64,000 nt of DNA, taken from positions 1-64,000 of the forward strand of contig JAEZPG010000017.1 of assembly GCA_023413555.1 (NCBI GenBank), read 5' to 3'. Of this stretch, positions 36,521 to 44,332 are shown piece after piece. Position 1 is the stretch's first letter; every line of letters starts with the position of its first letter. This stretch comes from Bacillota bacterium. GTDB taxonomy: Bacteria > Bacillota > Clostridia > Lachnospirales > Lachnospiraceae. Under the pieces are notes generated by a model. The model did no database searches. It saw nothing but the letters and a program-made list of their open reading frames with translations, and was not told the DNA's origin. A program made the position numbers and the translations under genes.

Positions 36521-36549
36521 ATTATAGTAACTATAAATTTTGTTGTCAA
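36521..36549 (-). promoter_or_regulatory. Consensus promoter of argS
   Basis: Read leftward: TTGACA (36549-36544), 17 nt, TATAAT (36526-36521). Both hexamers and the spacing are perfect sigma-A consensus. Confidence 0.9.
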
Positions 36550-36718
36550 CGTGAAAAAAAACTAGTATGCCTATGCGACAATATTCTAATACATCCAACC
36601 TATCTCTTGAAAAAAAATCTCTTTTGACATATAATTTTAATTATTAACATATATTGCTTATATTACCACATTTTATATTATTTTTTTTAACATTAGTATC
36701 AGAAATAACAATTACTAT
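36550..36718. other. AT-rich spacer between argS and the CheX-like gene
   Basis: The 320-nt gap holds the argS promoter on its left. The middle is very AT-rich (for example ATTTTATATTATTTTTTTTAA), with no open frame carrying a ribosome site and no recognised RNA. Confidence 0.5.
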
Positions 36719-36725
36719 CCGATAT
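36719..36725 (+). promoter_or_regulatory. Possible sigma-D (flagellar) -10 element
   Basis: CCGATAT matches the sigma-D/sigma-28 -10 core, about 60 nt before the CheX-like ATG. Fifteen bases upstream stands AGAA instead of the expected TAAA, so the call is weak but fits a chemotaxis-type operon. Confidence 0.35.
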
Positions 36726-36783
36726 ATTAATGTGAGTTGTATTTATGGGGTAAAGAAGAGTAATAATTGAAAGGAGAGGGCAT

Positions 36784-37668
36784 ATGTTTTATTTGTTGTT
36801 TGGCAAGTTTTTAACTGAACAGAAGATTTTATCCAGTAACACAATAAATGAAGCAAACCATAAGGTATCTGATTCCAGATTACGTCTTGGTCTAATCGCA
36901 GTAGCAGAGGGACTACTTACTGAAGATCAAGCTGAGGAGGTACATCGTCTTCAAACAATAATGGACAAACGATTTGGCGATATAGCAGTAGAAAAGGGAT
37001 ACTTGACAATTAGTCAGGTAGAACACCTACTCAGCATGCAGGGAAATACCTATTTAAAATTTGTACAAGCTCTTGTTGATGCTAAATATATGACATTGGA
37101 GGAAATCACTGCTTCTCTTGTTACTTATCAAAAAGAGAAAGGTTATTCTGATGAGCAGATAAGTATATTAAAGAACTCTGATATGGATGACATCTTAGAT
37201 ATTATTTTATCTTTAGACAATCCTCTCTATCAAAACCTTATTAGTCTTGCAATTCGTAACTTAGTACGATTTATAGATAATAATGTCTTTGTCGACGGTT
37301 GCTATAAAACTGATAGTTATCAGTTCCAAAGCTTGGCAACTCAAACGGCAATAGGTGATCACAATATTTTATTAGGCTTCTCCGGTTCTAATGATGGTTT
37401 AATTAAGTTAGCCAATACCTATGCTGATGAAGAATTCACTGAAATGGATGCTGATTCCTATGATTCTATTTGTGAATTTATAAATTGTATCAATGGAATA
37501 TTCGCAAGTAAATTAAGTACTGATAATGTTATGATTGATATGCTTCCTCCAAATTTCCATTCAAAACAAACAATCAAATCCCCAGGGTTAGTTGTTGTAC
37601 CAGTAACCTTCAATGAATATACAATTGACTTAATTGTTTCTATCGATACTCCAATAGAGTTTCAATAA
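36784..37668 (+). CDS. Two-part protein: MshEN-like N-terminus, CheX/CheC-like C-terminus
   Basis: A 294-residue cytosolic protein. Residues 1-130 contain repeated LxxGxxLVxxGxLTxxQ-type stretches (FGKFLTEQKIL, LGLIAVAEGLLTEDQAEE, FGDIAVEKGYLTISQVEHLL) like the type II secretion E N-terminal/MshEN domain, which in some proteins binds c-di-GMP. Residues 150-294 resemble the CheX/CheC phosphatase fold (ADSYDSICEFINCINGIFAS), although the E-x2-N motif is only partly kept (E231, N234). It is followed 15 nt later by a CheY-like protein, so it may be its phosphatase or partner. Annotation of each half is inference from pattern. Confidence 0.6.
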   Translation: MFYLLFGKFLTEQKILSSNTINEANHKVSDSRLRLGLIAVAEGLLTEDQAEEVHRLQTIMDKRFGDIAVEKGYLTISQVEHLLSMQGNTYLKFVQALVDAKYMTLEEITASLVTYQKEKGYSDEQISILKNSDMDDILDIILSLDNPLYQNLISLAIRNLVRFIDNNVFVDGCYKTDSYQFQSLATQTAIGDHNILLGFSGSNDGLIKLANTYADEEFTEMDADSYDSICEFINCINGIFASKLSTDNVMIDMLPPNFHSKQTIKSPGLVVVPVTFNEYTIDLIVSIDTPIEFQ

Positions 37669-37683
37669 CAGGAGGGTAAAATA

Positions 37684-38040
37684 ATGGCAAAAATTCTAAT
37701 TGTAGATGATTCCAGAACATCTAGAAAATTTTTAAAAACTATGTTGGAAGCTGATCAACATGAAATCATTGGAGAAGCATCAAATGGAGTAGAAGGCATT
37801 CAGAAATACAAAGAGTTGAATCCAGATATTATCACAATGGATATTACAATGCCTGAGCTTGACGGAATTGAAGCATTAAAACAGATTATGGAATTTGATC
37901 CTAATGCCAAAATAGTAATGGTGACTGCTGCGGGTCAGAAAAACAAAATTGTAGATGCTGTAAAATATGGAGCCAAAGATTTCCTTGCAAAGCCATTTGA
38001 CGCTGAGCAGATACGAAATATAATTAATAATATAATCTAA
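37684..38040 (+). CDS. CheY-like single-domain response regulator
   Basis: A 118-residue receiver domain with no output domain. The acidic pair DD is at residues 8-9 (LIVDDSRTSRK), the phospho-acceptor Asp is in NPDIITMDITMPELDG (about D54), the conserved Thr lies in VMVTAAGQ, and Lys in FLAKPF. It forms a pair with the upstream CheX-like gene (AGGAGG-type ribosome site between them). No histidine kinase is near. It may act in motility or another c-di-GMP-linked process. Confidence 0.9.
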   Translation: MAKILIVDDSRTSRKFLKTMLEADQHEIIGEASNGVEGIQKYKELNPDIITMDITMPELDGIEALKQIMEFDPNAKIVMVTAAGQKNKIVDAVKYGAKDFLAKPFDAEQIRNIINNII

Positions 38041-38047
38041 AGAAAGA

Positions 38048-38074
38048 AAAAGGGGCTGTAAAAAAGCCCCTTTT
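38048..38074. terminator. Strong bidirectional terminator
   Basis: AAAAGGGGCT (38048-38057), a 7-nt loop, and AGCCCCTTTT (38065-38074), with T runs on the right and A runs (T on the other strand) on the left. It ends the cheY-like gene and the convergent pspC operon. Confidence 0.92.
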
Positions 38075-38094
38075 TTGTTCCCTATCTTTTTTCA

Positions 38095-38277
38095 TTAACC
38101 TTCTGGCATAATGATGGCTGCAATAATGTAAAAGAGAACTCCAGCCCCAAAGCATCCTACCAGTACCATTAGTAAACGAATCACTGTAACATCTACATTC
38201 AGATACTGTGCTATGCCACCACATACACCACATAATTTACGATCTTTTCTGCTTTTTACTAATCTCCTAGTTTCCAT
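38095..38277 (-). CDS. PspC domain membrane protein
   Basis: A 60-residue PspC-domain protein. A basic N-terminus with KLCGVCGGIAQYLNVDVTVI is followed by one hydrophobic helix (about 35-57). PspC domains sense envelope stress in proteobacteria; in Firmicutes they often sit with PadR, DUF1700 and DUF4097 genes, exactly as here. Last gene of the operon, 14 nt after the DUF4097 gene. Confidence 0.92.
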   Translation of the reverse strand: METRRLVKSRKDRKLCGVCGGIAQYLNVDVTVIRLLMVLVGCFGAGVLFYIIAAIIMPEG

Positions 38278-38291
38278 ACACTCACTTCTTT

Positions 38292-39140
38292 CTATTTGGT
38301 TTCAATTTTAATAGATCCTGCACTTGTTTTAGCCATAATATGATTAGCTGCATCTTCATTTTTACCATCATAATGTTTGTAGGATTCTCCATTAACATGG
38401 ATAGAACCAGCACTCTGGTCTAAATCATAGCTATACTGATTTTCCTCTAGGGAGGAATCGATTTTTATATGACCAGCACTACACTCCATATCAAGAGTAT
38501 CATAAAATGCACCTTCTAAGCTACAACTTCCTGCTGATACATCAATTTCTAAATTTTTCCCGTTAAAATCTTCTCCTATTACCTTTCCTGCACTAACATC
38601 TATGCTAGCTTTTGTAGTTACTGTCAACTTATCTAAGACTACATCCCCTGCCCTTACTTTCACATCTAAATGATCGGTAGTTAACTTTTCTAGATCTAAC
38701 TCCCCAGCATGTACTTCTAATTCCGTAGTCTTCGCTGTAAAATTCTTTGGTATAGTAACCGTGATATCTGCTTCATTGCTGTAAAAAAATTGTCCGATAT
38801 GAACTAACCATCCCCATCCATAATCTTCTTTCTCTTTGATGTATAATGTATTGTTATCAACCCCAACCTCAAGGCTATCCTTAATTATATTCTTTCCTGT
38901 CACTCGGAAGGTATCTCCTTCTTTGATATGGAGGTTGCCGGCAGCTAACTCTAAATCCAGATTTTCTATGGTTTTATTAGAGTAATCTTCATTGATACTC
39001 ACTGTATCCTTGATATGACCACCTATAATACTAATATTCTTAAACCGTCCGCCACTTAATAAACCAGTAATTACTAATATTAACCCTATAGTAAACATGA
39101 TACTAGCGGTAATCAATATTACTTTTATAAATTTTCTCAT
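38292..39140 (-). CDS. DUF4097 family beta-strand repeat protein
   Basis: A 282-residue protein with one N-terminal membrane helix (about 7-30) and an extracytoplasmic domain of repeated beta-strand units: LDLELAAGNLHI, LEVHAGELDL, LDVKVRAGDVVL, IDVSAGKVIGEDF, LEIDVSAGSCSL and MECSAGHIKI. The alternating AG pattern is the DUF4097 putative adhesin/beta-helix signature. Function unknown; likely an envelope stress sensor or effector. It overlaps the DUF1700 gene by 4 nt. Confidence 0.9.
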   Translation of the reverse strand: MRKFIKVILITASIMFTIGLILVITGLLSGGRFKNISIIGGHIKDTVSINEDYSNKTIENLDLELAAGNLHIKEGDTFRVTGKNIIKDSLEVGVDNNTLYIKEKEDYGWGWLVHIGQFFYSNEADITVTIPKNFTAKTTELEVHAGELDLEKLTTDHLDVKVRAGDVVLDKLTVTTKASIDVSAGKVIGEDFNGKNLEIDVSAGSCSLEGAFYDTLDMECSAGHIKIDSSLEENQYSYDLDQSAGSIHVNGESYKHYDGKNEDAANHIMAKTSAGSIKIETK

Positions 39141-39850
39141 GCTGACACCCTCCTATTCTTATGATAAAATTTATGAAATAAAGAGGTTACCCCACGTGTT
39201 ATTGCAGGAATTAACTTGCCAACTACAAGTATAACAACAAAGAGGAGAAGAAGTCCTAAAGCAACAAGTATGAAACCTGCTCCTATTATTACAACTCCGG
39301 TTGGTACCGATACAAATAGTTGCCCGATACCGACTGCTATTAAAGCAATAGCACCTATCAGTAAGCCCAAACTTCCAGCTCCAAAGCCAACAGTGATACC
39401 AAAGAGTGCGCCAAAGATTCCTATCGTAATACCGAATACAATACCTATTGCTGAAATCCAGAGTGGAAAGGATAGTACAATCAATGCTACAATTAATAGT
39501 GTCTTTGTTCGATCCTTATCTATCGGTTTATCCTGAAGATTAACTGAATCATTCATTGTTCCATTCATACGACTTACAGCATTGGGGTTCTTGTCATCAT
39601 TGTCGTAAGGATTATAGTATCCTCTCTCAGTATACTCACCTGCTTCACCTGCATACTTATTATAGAGGTTCCCCTTAATTAATTTGGCAACCTTTTCAGG
39701 GGTTCCTAATTCTTCTATGATTCTTGATTCCTCTGATTCACCAGCATCATCAAAATAATCCTGGTAATATCGCAATGCTTCCTCTCTCTCATCTGCAGGA
39801 AGATCTGATAAAAGACACTGTAGTTGATTCATAAATTCATCTCTACTCAC
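39137..39850 (-). CDS. DUF1700 domain membrane protein
   Basis: A 237-residue protein. The N-terminal cytosolic helical DUF1700 part is MSRDEFMNQLQCLLSDLP with YYQDYFDDAGE, followed by a charged linker and about four membrane helices rich in Gly/Ile (from residue 110). The GTG at 39850 has GGAGG 9 nt upstream; a GTG at 39856 is too close. It overlaps the padR end by 8 nt. The family is usually controlled by an adjacent PadR repressor. Confidence 0.9.
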   Translation of the reverse strand: MSRDEFMNQLQCLLSDLPADEREEALRYYQDYFDDAGESEESRIIEELGTPEKVAKLIKGNLYNKYAGEAGEYTERGYYNPYDNDDKNPNAVSRMNGTMNDSVNLQDKPIDKDRTKTLLIVALIVLSFPLWISAIGIVFGITIGIFGALFGITVGFGAGSLGLLIGAIALIAVGIGQLFVSVPTGVVIIGAGFILVALGLLLLFVVILVVGKLIPAITRGVTSLFHKFYHKNRRVSA

Positions 39851-40169
39851 CTGCACTCACCTCCAATAATATATTCGATATCTTTCTTGAATATAATCGC
39901 CATTCCTCTACATAAAGTTTTAGTTGGGCTTTTCCCTTATCCGTAACCTTATAATACCTTCGATTTCGTCCGCCATATTCCTGATCATAAACTTCTAGGC
40001 AATAATCCTTCTGTAATCTTCGTAGAACCGGATATAAGGTGGATTCTGATACCTCAATAACGCCTCGTACATCCTGGGTTATCTTATAACCGTACGTTCC
40101 TTCCTTTTCTTTTGATACAACCGCTAACACTATAGCATCCAGTAAAGCTGCACCTGTATTAAAGACCAT
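39843..40169 (-). CDS. PadR family transcriptional repressor
   Basis: A 108-residue winged-helix protein of the short PadR subgroup. The HTH region is EGTYGYKITQDVRGVIEVSESTLYPVLRRLQ-like and ends with the wing GGRNRRYYKVTDKG. ATG at 40169 with GGAG 8 nt upstream. First gene of the padR-DUF1700-DUF4097-pspC operon. The promoter upstream carries a long palindrome, which suggests autorepression. Confidence 0.93.
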   Translation of the reverse strand: MVFNTGAALLDAIVLAVVSKEKEGTYGYKITQDVRGVIEVSESTLYPVLRRLQKDYCLEVYDQEYGGRNRRYYKVTDKGKAQLKLYVEEWRLYSRKISNILLEVSAGE

Positions 40170-40288
40170 AGTTATCACTCCTTTACTTATAATATAGTTC
40201 TATCTCGTAAATAAATTAAAAAACGTAATGCATAAATAATATTCTGTACATGTTATTATATGACCTTGTATATTATTTTGTTATTAAT

Positions 40289-40330
40289 ACTATATACTAT
40301 ATAATATTATGTGTCAATATAATATTATAT
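40289..40330 (-). promoter_or_regulatory. padR operon promoter with overlapping 12-bp dyad
   Basis: Read leftward: TTGACA (40317-40312), 17 nt, TATAGT (40294-40289). ATATAATATTAT (40299-40310) and ATAATATTATAT (40319-40330) form a perfect inverted repeat around GTGTCAAT, covering the -35 box and most of the spacer. This is a strong operator candidate for PadR. Confidence 0.65.
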
Positions 40331-40681
40331 ATTTTTTCAGATGTGAAATTGCATTTTCTAATACACTAATGTTAAAGAAATATTTTGTATGTAGTAATAT
40401 ATCTAGATATCCTGTGATAACTATATAAAATGAAGATCAAGTACTGTATCATTAGAAGCATCATCCATGCTCCCTATATATATTATGGTTACCTACATGT
40501 CTATAAATATCGAAAACCTCATTTTTATTATCGGACAAATATAGCCAAGAATATTGAAAAAATATCACTACAATTCCAAGAGTGATTCGTAAGCAAAGAA
40601 TAATTGATGATGGATTTTGTGCCAGATGCCATGGATAGTATGGAAAAGACCACCAAAAGAAAAGATACCCTGTTGAATCAA
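40331..40681. other. Gene-free AT-rich stretch
   Basis: No supportable gene. A Trp/Cys-rich leftward open frame (about 40461-40724) has no ATG and starts inside the hairpin on its right. No tRNA or known RNA is recognised. Confidence 0.5.
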
Positions 40682-40726
40682 CTTTGATACAATCCCTTGT
40701 CAAATTGACAAGGGATTGTATCAAAG
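40682..40726. terminator. Perfect 22-bp inverted repeat
   Basis: The arms at 40682-40703 and 40705-40726 are exact reverse complements with one central base; the core is CAATCCCTTGTCAA. It lies 21 nt past the stop of the DUF2935 gene, so a terminator role is likely, although no T run follows at once. Confidence 0.6.
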
Positions 40727-40747
40727 CAACATCAAATGGCCATCTTT

Positions 40748-41668
40748 TTACCTCGATAAGCTTTTCAATAATCTCAAAAAATGATTTGCCTCTCGAATAG
40801 TATGATCTCCTAACAAAGGAATAATAATAGACTTGACTTTACAATCTAGGATACCTTTTGTCCCTTGGGTTTTAAAATCGCGGATTGCTTTGGTTGCAGC
40901 CAGACTTTCCTCTGTTACCCTTTCCGCTGAATAGGTATTATCCATGGCAGCTTTTGCTTCTTTTGTCAACTGGTCAAATTCATTTCCAAAGTTATTCGCA
41001 GTATTGATTAAAACTTCCTCAGATGGATCAAGTAATCCACGGATAAATTTAGCATGCTCTGCCATAATTCGATTCCAGAATTCTTCCTGTTCTAAAGCTT
41101 CCTTTTCTATGTCAAATCTTTCTCCGCTTTGTAACTGTTGAAGCATTCTTAAGTATAATTTGGCTTCACGCATAATATGATCAATAAGTAAAGGATAGTT
41201 CACGGTAAACATTTTACATTCCAAAACATTAGATAAGATTAATGATTTAAATTTAATTAGTAAAGACACTAATTCTATCGCTCTCTCATTGAGATCGTAT
41301 ACAATTTGATCAATCCTTCTGTTTACAGGACGATTTCTAAAACCCATCAAATCCATTTCCGCTTTTGTAATTTCTATTGGTATTTTAATCCCTGTAAAAT
41401 ACGAAGAAGCCATCTCAGCATTCACGGTATACGGCGTGAACACCTCCCCAGATTTAAGTACATCTGAACTTACGATACCATCTGAAACAGAAACAACATC
41501 ACTTAACAGTTGATCAAACGCGGTACGAAACTCATCTGCCTGTTTTGTAAAGTTATTATCTTTTGGTGTGAACCCCAACTCTAAAAAGAAGGAATGTTCT
41601 TTCATTATCCTTCCAAAAAATAAATGTAATTCCAAGGACTGTCGTGCGTATTCACTATTTGATAACAT
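40748..41668 (-). CDS. DUF2935 family protein
   Basis: A 306-residue all-helical protein with two related halves: HLFFGRIMKEHSFFLELGF near residue 15-33 and EEFWNRIMAEHAKFIRGLL near 181-199, each followed by a second region ending in HIMREAKLYLRML and HTIREANHFLRLL. The paired His/Glu in each repeat suggest a ferritin-like or metal-binding four-helix bundle (inference). Function unknown. Own promoter and terminator, so monocistronic. Confidence 0.85.
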   Translation of the reverse strand: MLSNSEYARQSLELHLFFGRIMKEHSFFLELGFTPKDNNFTKQADEFRTAFDQLLSDVVSVSDGIVSSDVLKSGEVFTPYTVNAEMASSYFTGIKIPIEITKAEMDLMGFRNRPVNRRIDQIVYDLNERAIELVSLLIKFKSLILSNVLECKMFTVNYPLLIDHIMREAKLYLRMLQQLQSGERFDIEKEALEQEEFWNRIMAEHAKFIRGLLDPSEEVLINTANNFGNEFDQLTKEAKAAMDNTYSAERVTEESLAATKAIRDFKTQGTKGILDCKVKSIIIPLLGDHTIREANHFLRLLKSLSR

Positions 41669-41697
41669 TTAAAACCTCCAAAGATCTTCTATAGTTT

Positions 41698-41726
41698 ACT
41701 ATATGAGAAGAATGGTTTGATGTGAA
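41698..41726 (-). promoter_or_regulatory. Candidate promoter of the DUF2935 gene
   Basis: Read leftward: TTCACA (41726-41721), 17 nt, TATAGT (41703-41698), then TTTGGAGG before the ATG at 41668. Confidence 0.5.
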
Positions 41727-41911
41727 ATTTTAAGTCTCTGAACCGACTGCTCCTTTGTTGGATTTTCTCTCTGATCGGCAAAGTTTTAATTATCTACTTG
41801 TAAAATCCTTTGCTGACTTTTCGACATTCATTCTTACTACAAATTTCATACTCTGAGAAGGGTGGATTAGGGAGTTTCACCCATTAGAAACGTGCTCCAC
41901 TAGACACAACC

Positions 41912-41958
41912 TAGAAAAGAAGGTACAACACAGGTGGTGTGATGTACCTTCTTTTCTA
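41912..41958 (-). terminator. Terminator of the polyamine operon
   Basis: A perfect 16-bp stem: TAGAAAAGAAGGTACA (41912-41927) against 41943-41958, with a 15-nt loop. It overlaps the nspC stop codon. Confidence 0.75.
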
Positions 41959-43116
41959 TGACAATCGGTCTTTAAAATCCTGGTATCCAAATGTTTTAAT
42001 CATTTTAACGTTATCCTCTTCCATGACTGCAATTCCCGGAAGGGGCATCCCATTAAAGGTATTATTCTTTACGATGCTGTAAATAGCCATATCACAGAAA
42101 ACCACCCGCTCTCCAATATGAAGAGGATGGTCAAAGGAATAATCCCCGATTACATCTCCAGCCAAGCAGGTTGGTCCAGCAAGACGATAGGTATAAGGTT
42201 TCTCTTTAGGCTTCCCAGCATTAATAATCTCTGGTCTATAAGGCATCTCTAGGACATCTGGCATATGACAGGCAGCTGAGGTATCCAATATAGCAATTTC
42301 CATACCATTCTCCATAATATCAAGCACTGTAGCTACTAGATAGCCTGTGTTTAATGCAACTGCCTCTCCCGGCTCTAAATACACTTGCAATCCATAGGTA
42401 GCTTTAATATGTTTAATACACTTTATCAGTATCTCTATCTCATAGTCCTCCCGGGTGATATGATGTCCACCACCAAAATTGATCCATTTTATCGATTTAA
42501 AATATCTACTAAACTTCTCTTCCACTACCTTTAGCGTTCTTTGCAATACATCTGCATTCTGCTCACATAAAGTATGAAAATGAAGTCCATCCACTCCATT
42601 CTCTCCACCTAACACTAACTCTTTCTCAGCGATAGCCTTCTCAAATACGAAAAGGGTTGTTCCTAATCTAGAATTGGTGAAGCAAGGATTGTATATCTTG
42701 GTATCTATTTCTGAATACTCCGGATTAATACGAAGTCCAAAGCTTGGTTTTATTCCATTCCAACTACTTATAATTGGTTGAAAAGTATTCCACTGATTTG
42801 GCGTATTAAAGATCATATGGTCACAAATGGGAAGCAGTGCTTTCACATCATTCTCCTTATAAGCAGGAGCATAGACATGAACCTCTTTACCTCTCATCTC
42901 CTCATATCCTAACCTAGCCTCATATAAGCCGCTGGCTGTTGTCCCCGCAAGATATTTCCCTATCTCCGGATAAAAATAAAAGCTAGAAAAGGCCTTCTGT
43001 GCCAATAGAATTTTTGCTCCAGTCTCCTGTTGTATCTGATTAAGGATGTTAAGATTACTTCTTAACTTCTTCCTGTCAACCACATAGCAGGGTGTAGGTA
43101 CATTCTGCATATTCAT
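41956..43116 (-). CDS. nspC: Carboxynorspermidine/carboxyspermidine decarboxylase
   Basis: A 386-residue fold-III PLP decarboxylase that removes CO2 from carboxynorspermidine or carboxyspermidine. The PLP Lys lies in LLAQKAFSSFYFYP (about residue 41), the glycine-rich phosphate loop is NFGGGHHITREDY, and DTSAACHMPDVLEMPYRP is the conserved C-terminal region. ATG at 43116 with GGAG 8 nt upstream. It acts directly after the CANSDH gene, which is immediately upstream in the operon. Confidence 0.94.
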   Translation of the reverse strand: MNMQNVPTPCYVVDRKKLRSNLNILNQIQQETGAKILLAQKAFSSFYFYPEIGKYLAGTTASGLYEARLGYEEMRGKEVHVYAPAYKENDVKALLPICDHMIFNTPNQWNTFQPIISSWNGIKPSFGLRINPEYSEIDTKIYNPCFTNSRLGTTLFVFEKAIAEKELVLGGENGVDGLHFHTLCEQNADVLQRTLKVVEEKFSRYFKSIKWINFGGGHHITREDYEIEILIKCIKHIKATYGLQVYLEPGEAVALNTGYLVATVLDIMENGMEIAILDTSAACHMPDVLEMPYRPEIINAGKPKEKPYTYRLAGPTCLAGDVIGDYSFDHPLHIGERVVFCDMAIYSIVKNNTFNGMPLPGIAVMEEDNVKMIKTFGYQDFKDRLS

Positions 43117-43129
43117 CTGCATTTCTCCT

Positions 43130-44329
43130 TTAATCTACTAGCACTGGATTAAAGTTCTCAATCCAAGGAAGTCCCCATTGATTCAAGGCATCCATAAATG
43201 GATCTGGATCAAACTCTTCCACATTATAAACTCCAGGCTTCTTCCATAGACCAGTCATTACCATCATGGCTCCAATCATAGCCGGCACTCCTGTGGTATA
43301 TGAGATAGCTTGGGAACCAACTTCTTTATAGCATTCCTGATGGTCACACACATTATAAACATAATAAGTTCTTTCTTGACCGTCTTTGATTCCCTTAAAG
43401 ATACATCCAATGTTTGTTTTCCCCACGGTTCGTGGTCCAAGAGTGGATGGATCTGGAAGGACAGCCTTTAAAAACTGTAGCGGTACTATCTGTTTTCCTT
43501 CAAATTCTATAGGTTCAATAGAAGTCATTCCTACATTCTCCAGACATTTTAGATGAGTAAGATAGCTTTGTCCGAAAGTCATAAAGAAGCGGATTCGCTT
43601 AATACCTGGTATATTTATTCCAAGGGACTCTAATTCTTCGTGGTGGAGTAGATACATATCCTTCTCTCCAACCTGATCAAAATGATAGACTCTCTTGATC
43701 TCCATTGGTTCCGTCTCTACCCAATGCCCATTTTCCCAGTAGCTTCCTTTGGCACTAACCTCTCTAATGTTAATCTCCGGATTAAAATTGGTGGCAAATG
43801 GATATCCATGGTCTCCACCATTACAATCAAGGATGTCAATCTCATGAATCTCATCAAAGTAATGCTTCATAGCATAGGCAGAGAATACACCGGTTACTCC
43901 TGGGTCAAAACCACATCCTAATAAAGCTGTAATTCCTGCTTTTTCAAAACGCTCCTTATATGCCCATTGCCAACTGTATTCAAATTTGGCAGTATCTAGT
44001 GGCTCATAATTCGCAGTATCTAGATAATCTGTGTTCGTCTCTAAGCATGCATCCATAATGGTTAAATCTTGATAAGGAAGTGCTACATTAATAACAATAT
44101 CAGGCTTATATTGCTTAATTAAAGAAACTAACTCCGGTACATGATCTGCATCTACCTGAGCTGTTGTAATCTTTGTCTTTGTATTCTTACAGCTTTCCGC
44201 CAAAGCATCGCACTTAGATTTGGTACGACTAGCGATACAGATTTCTTCAAATACACTGTCATTTTGACAACATTTATGTACTACTACACTGGCAACTCCA
44301 CCAGCTCCTATAATTAACACTCTACCCAT
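43130..44329 (-). CDS. Carboxynorspermidine synthase (saccharopine dehydrogenase family)
   Basis: A 399-residue NAD(P)-dependent reductase that condenses a diamine with L-aspartate-4-semialdehyde to carboxy(nor)spermidine. The Rossmann loop GAGGVASVVVHK starts at residue 8, CIASRTKSKCDAL follows, and the substrate region has LLGCGFDPGVTGVFSAY. The saccharopine dehydrogenase family also includes lysine enzymes, but the adjacent nspC settles the assignment. Putrescine would give carboxyspermidine; diaminopropane would give carboxynorspermidine. Confidence 0.92.
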   Translation of the reverse strand: MGRVLIIGAGGVASVVVHKCCQNDSVFEEICIASRTKSKCDALAESCKNTKTKITTAQVDADHVPELVSLIKQYKPDIVINVALPYQDLTIMDACLETNTDYLDTANYEPLDTAKFEYSWQWAYKERFEKAGITALLGCGFDPGVTGVFSAYAMKHYFDEIHEIDILDCNGGDHGYPFATNFNPEINIREVSAKGSYWENGHWVETEPMEIKRVYHFDQVGEKDMYLLHHEELESLGINIPGIKRIRFFMTFGQSYLTHLKCLENVGMTSIEPIEFEGKQIVPLQFLKAVLPDPSTLGPRTVGKTNIGCIFKGIKDGQERTYYVYNVCDHQECYKEVGSQAISYTTGVPAMIGAMMVMTGLWKKPGVYNVEEFDPDPFMDALNQWGLPWIENFNPVLVD

Positions 44330-44332
44330 AAT

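Noticed and set aside
36464..36560. Possible T-box leader for argS
   Set aside because: The consensus promoter is only about 60 nt from the start codon, leaving no space for a T-box structure.
40461..40724. Leftward open frame of 87 codons, rich in Trp, Tyr and Cys
   Set aside because: No ATG anywhere in it, the only start (TTG) lies inside a perfect hairpin, no ribosome site, and no recognisable family.
41730..41900. Hairpin-like GATCGGCAAAG / CTTTGCTGAC in the gap upstream of the DUF2935 gene
   Set aside because: About 9 bp with a G-U pair and a bulged continuation; no gene ends there on the matching strand, so I cannot give it a role.
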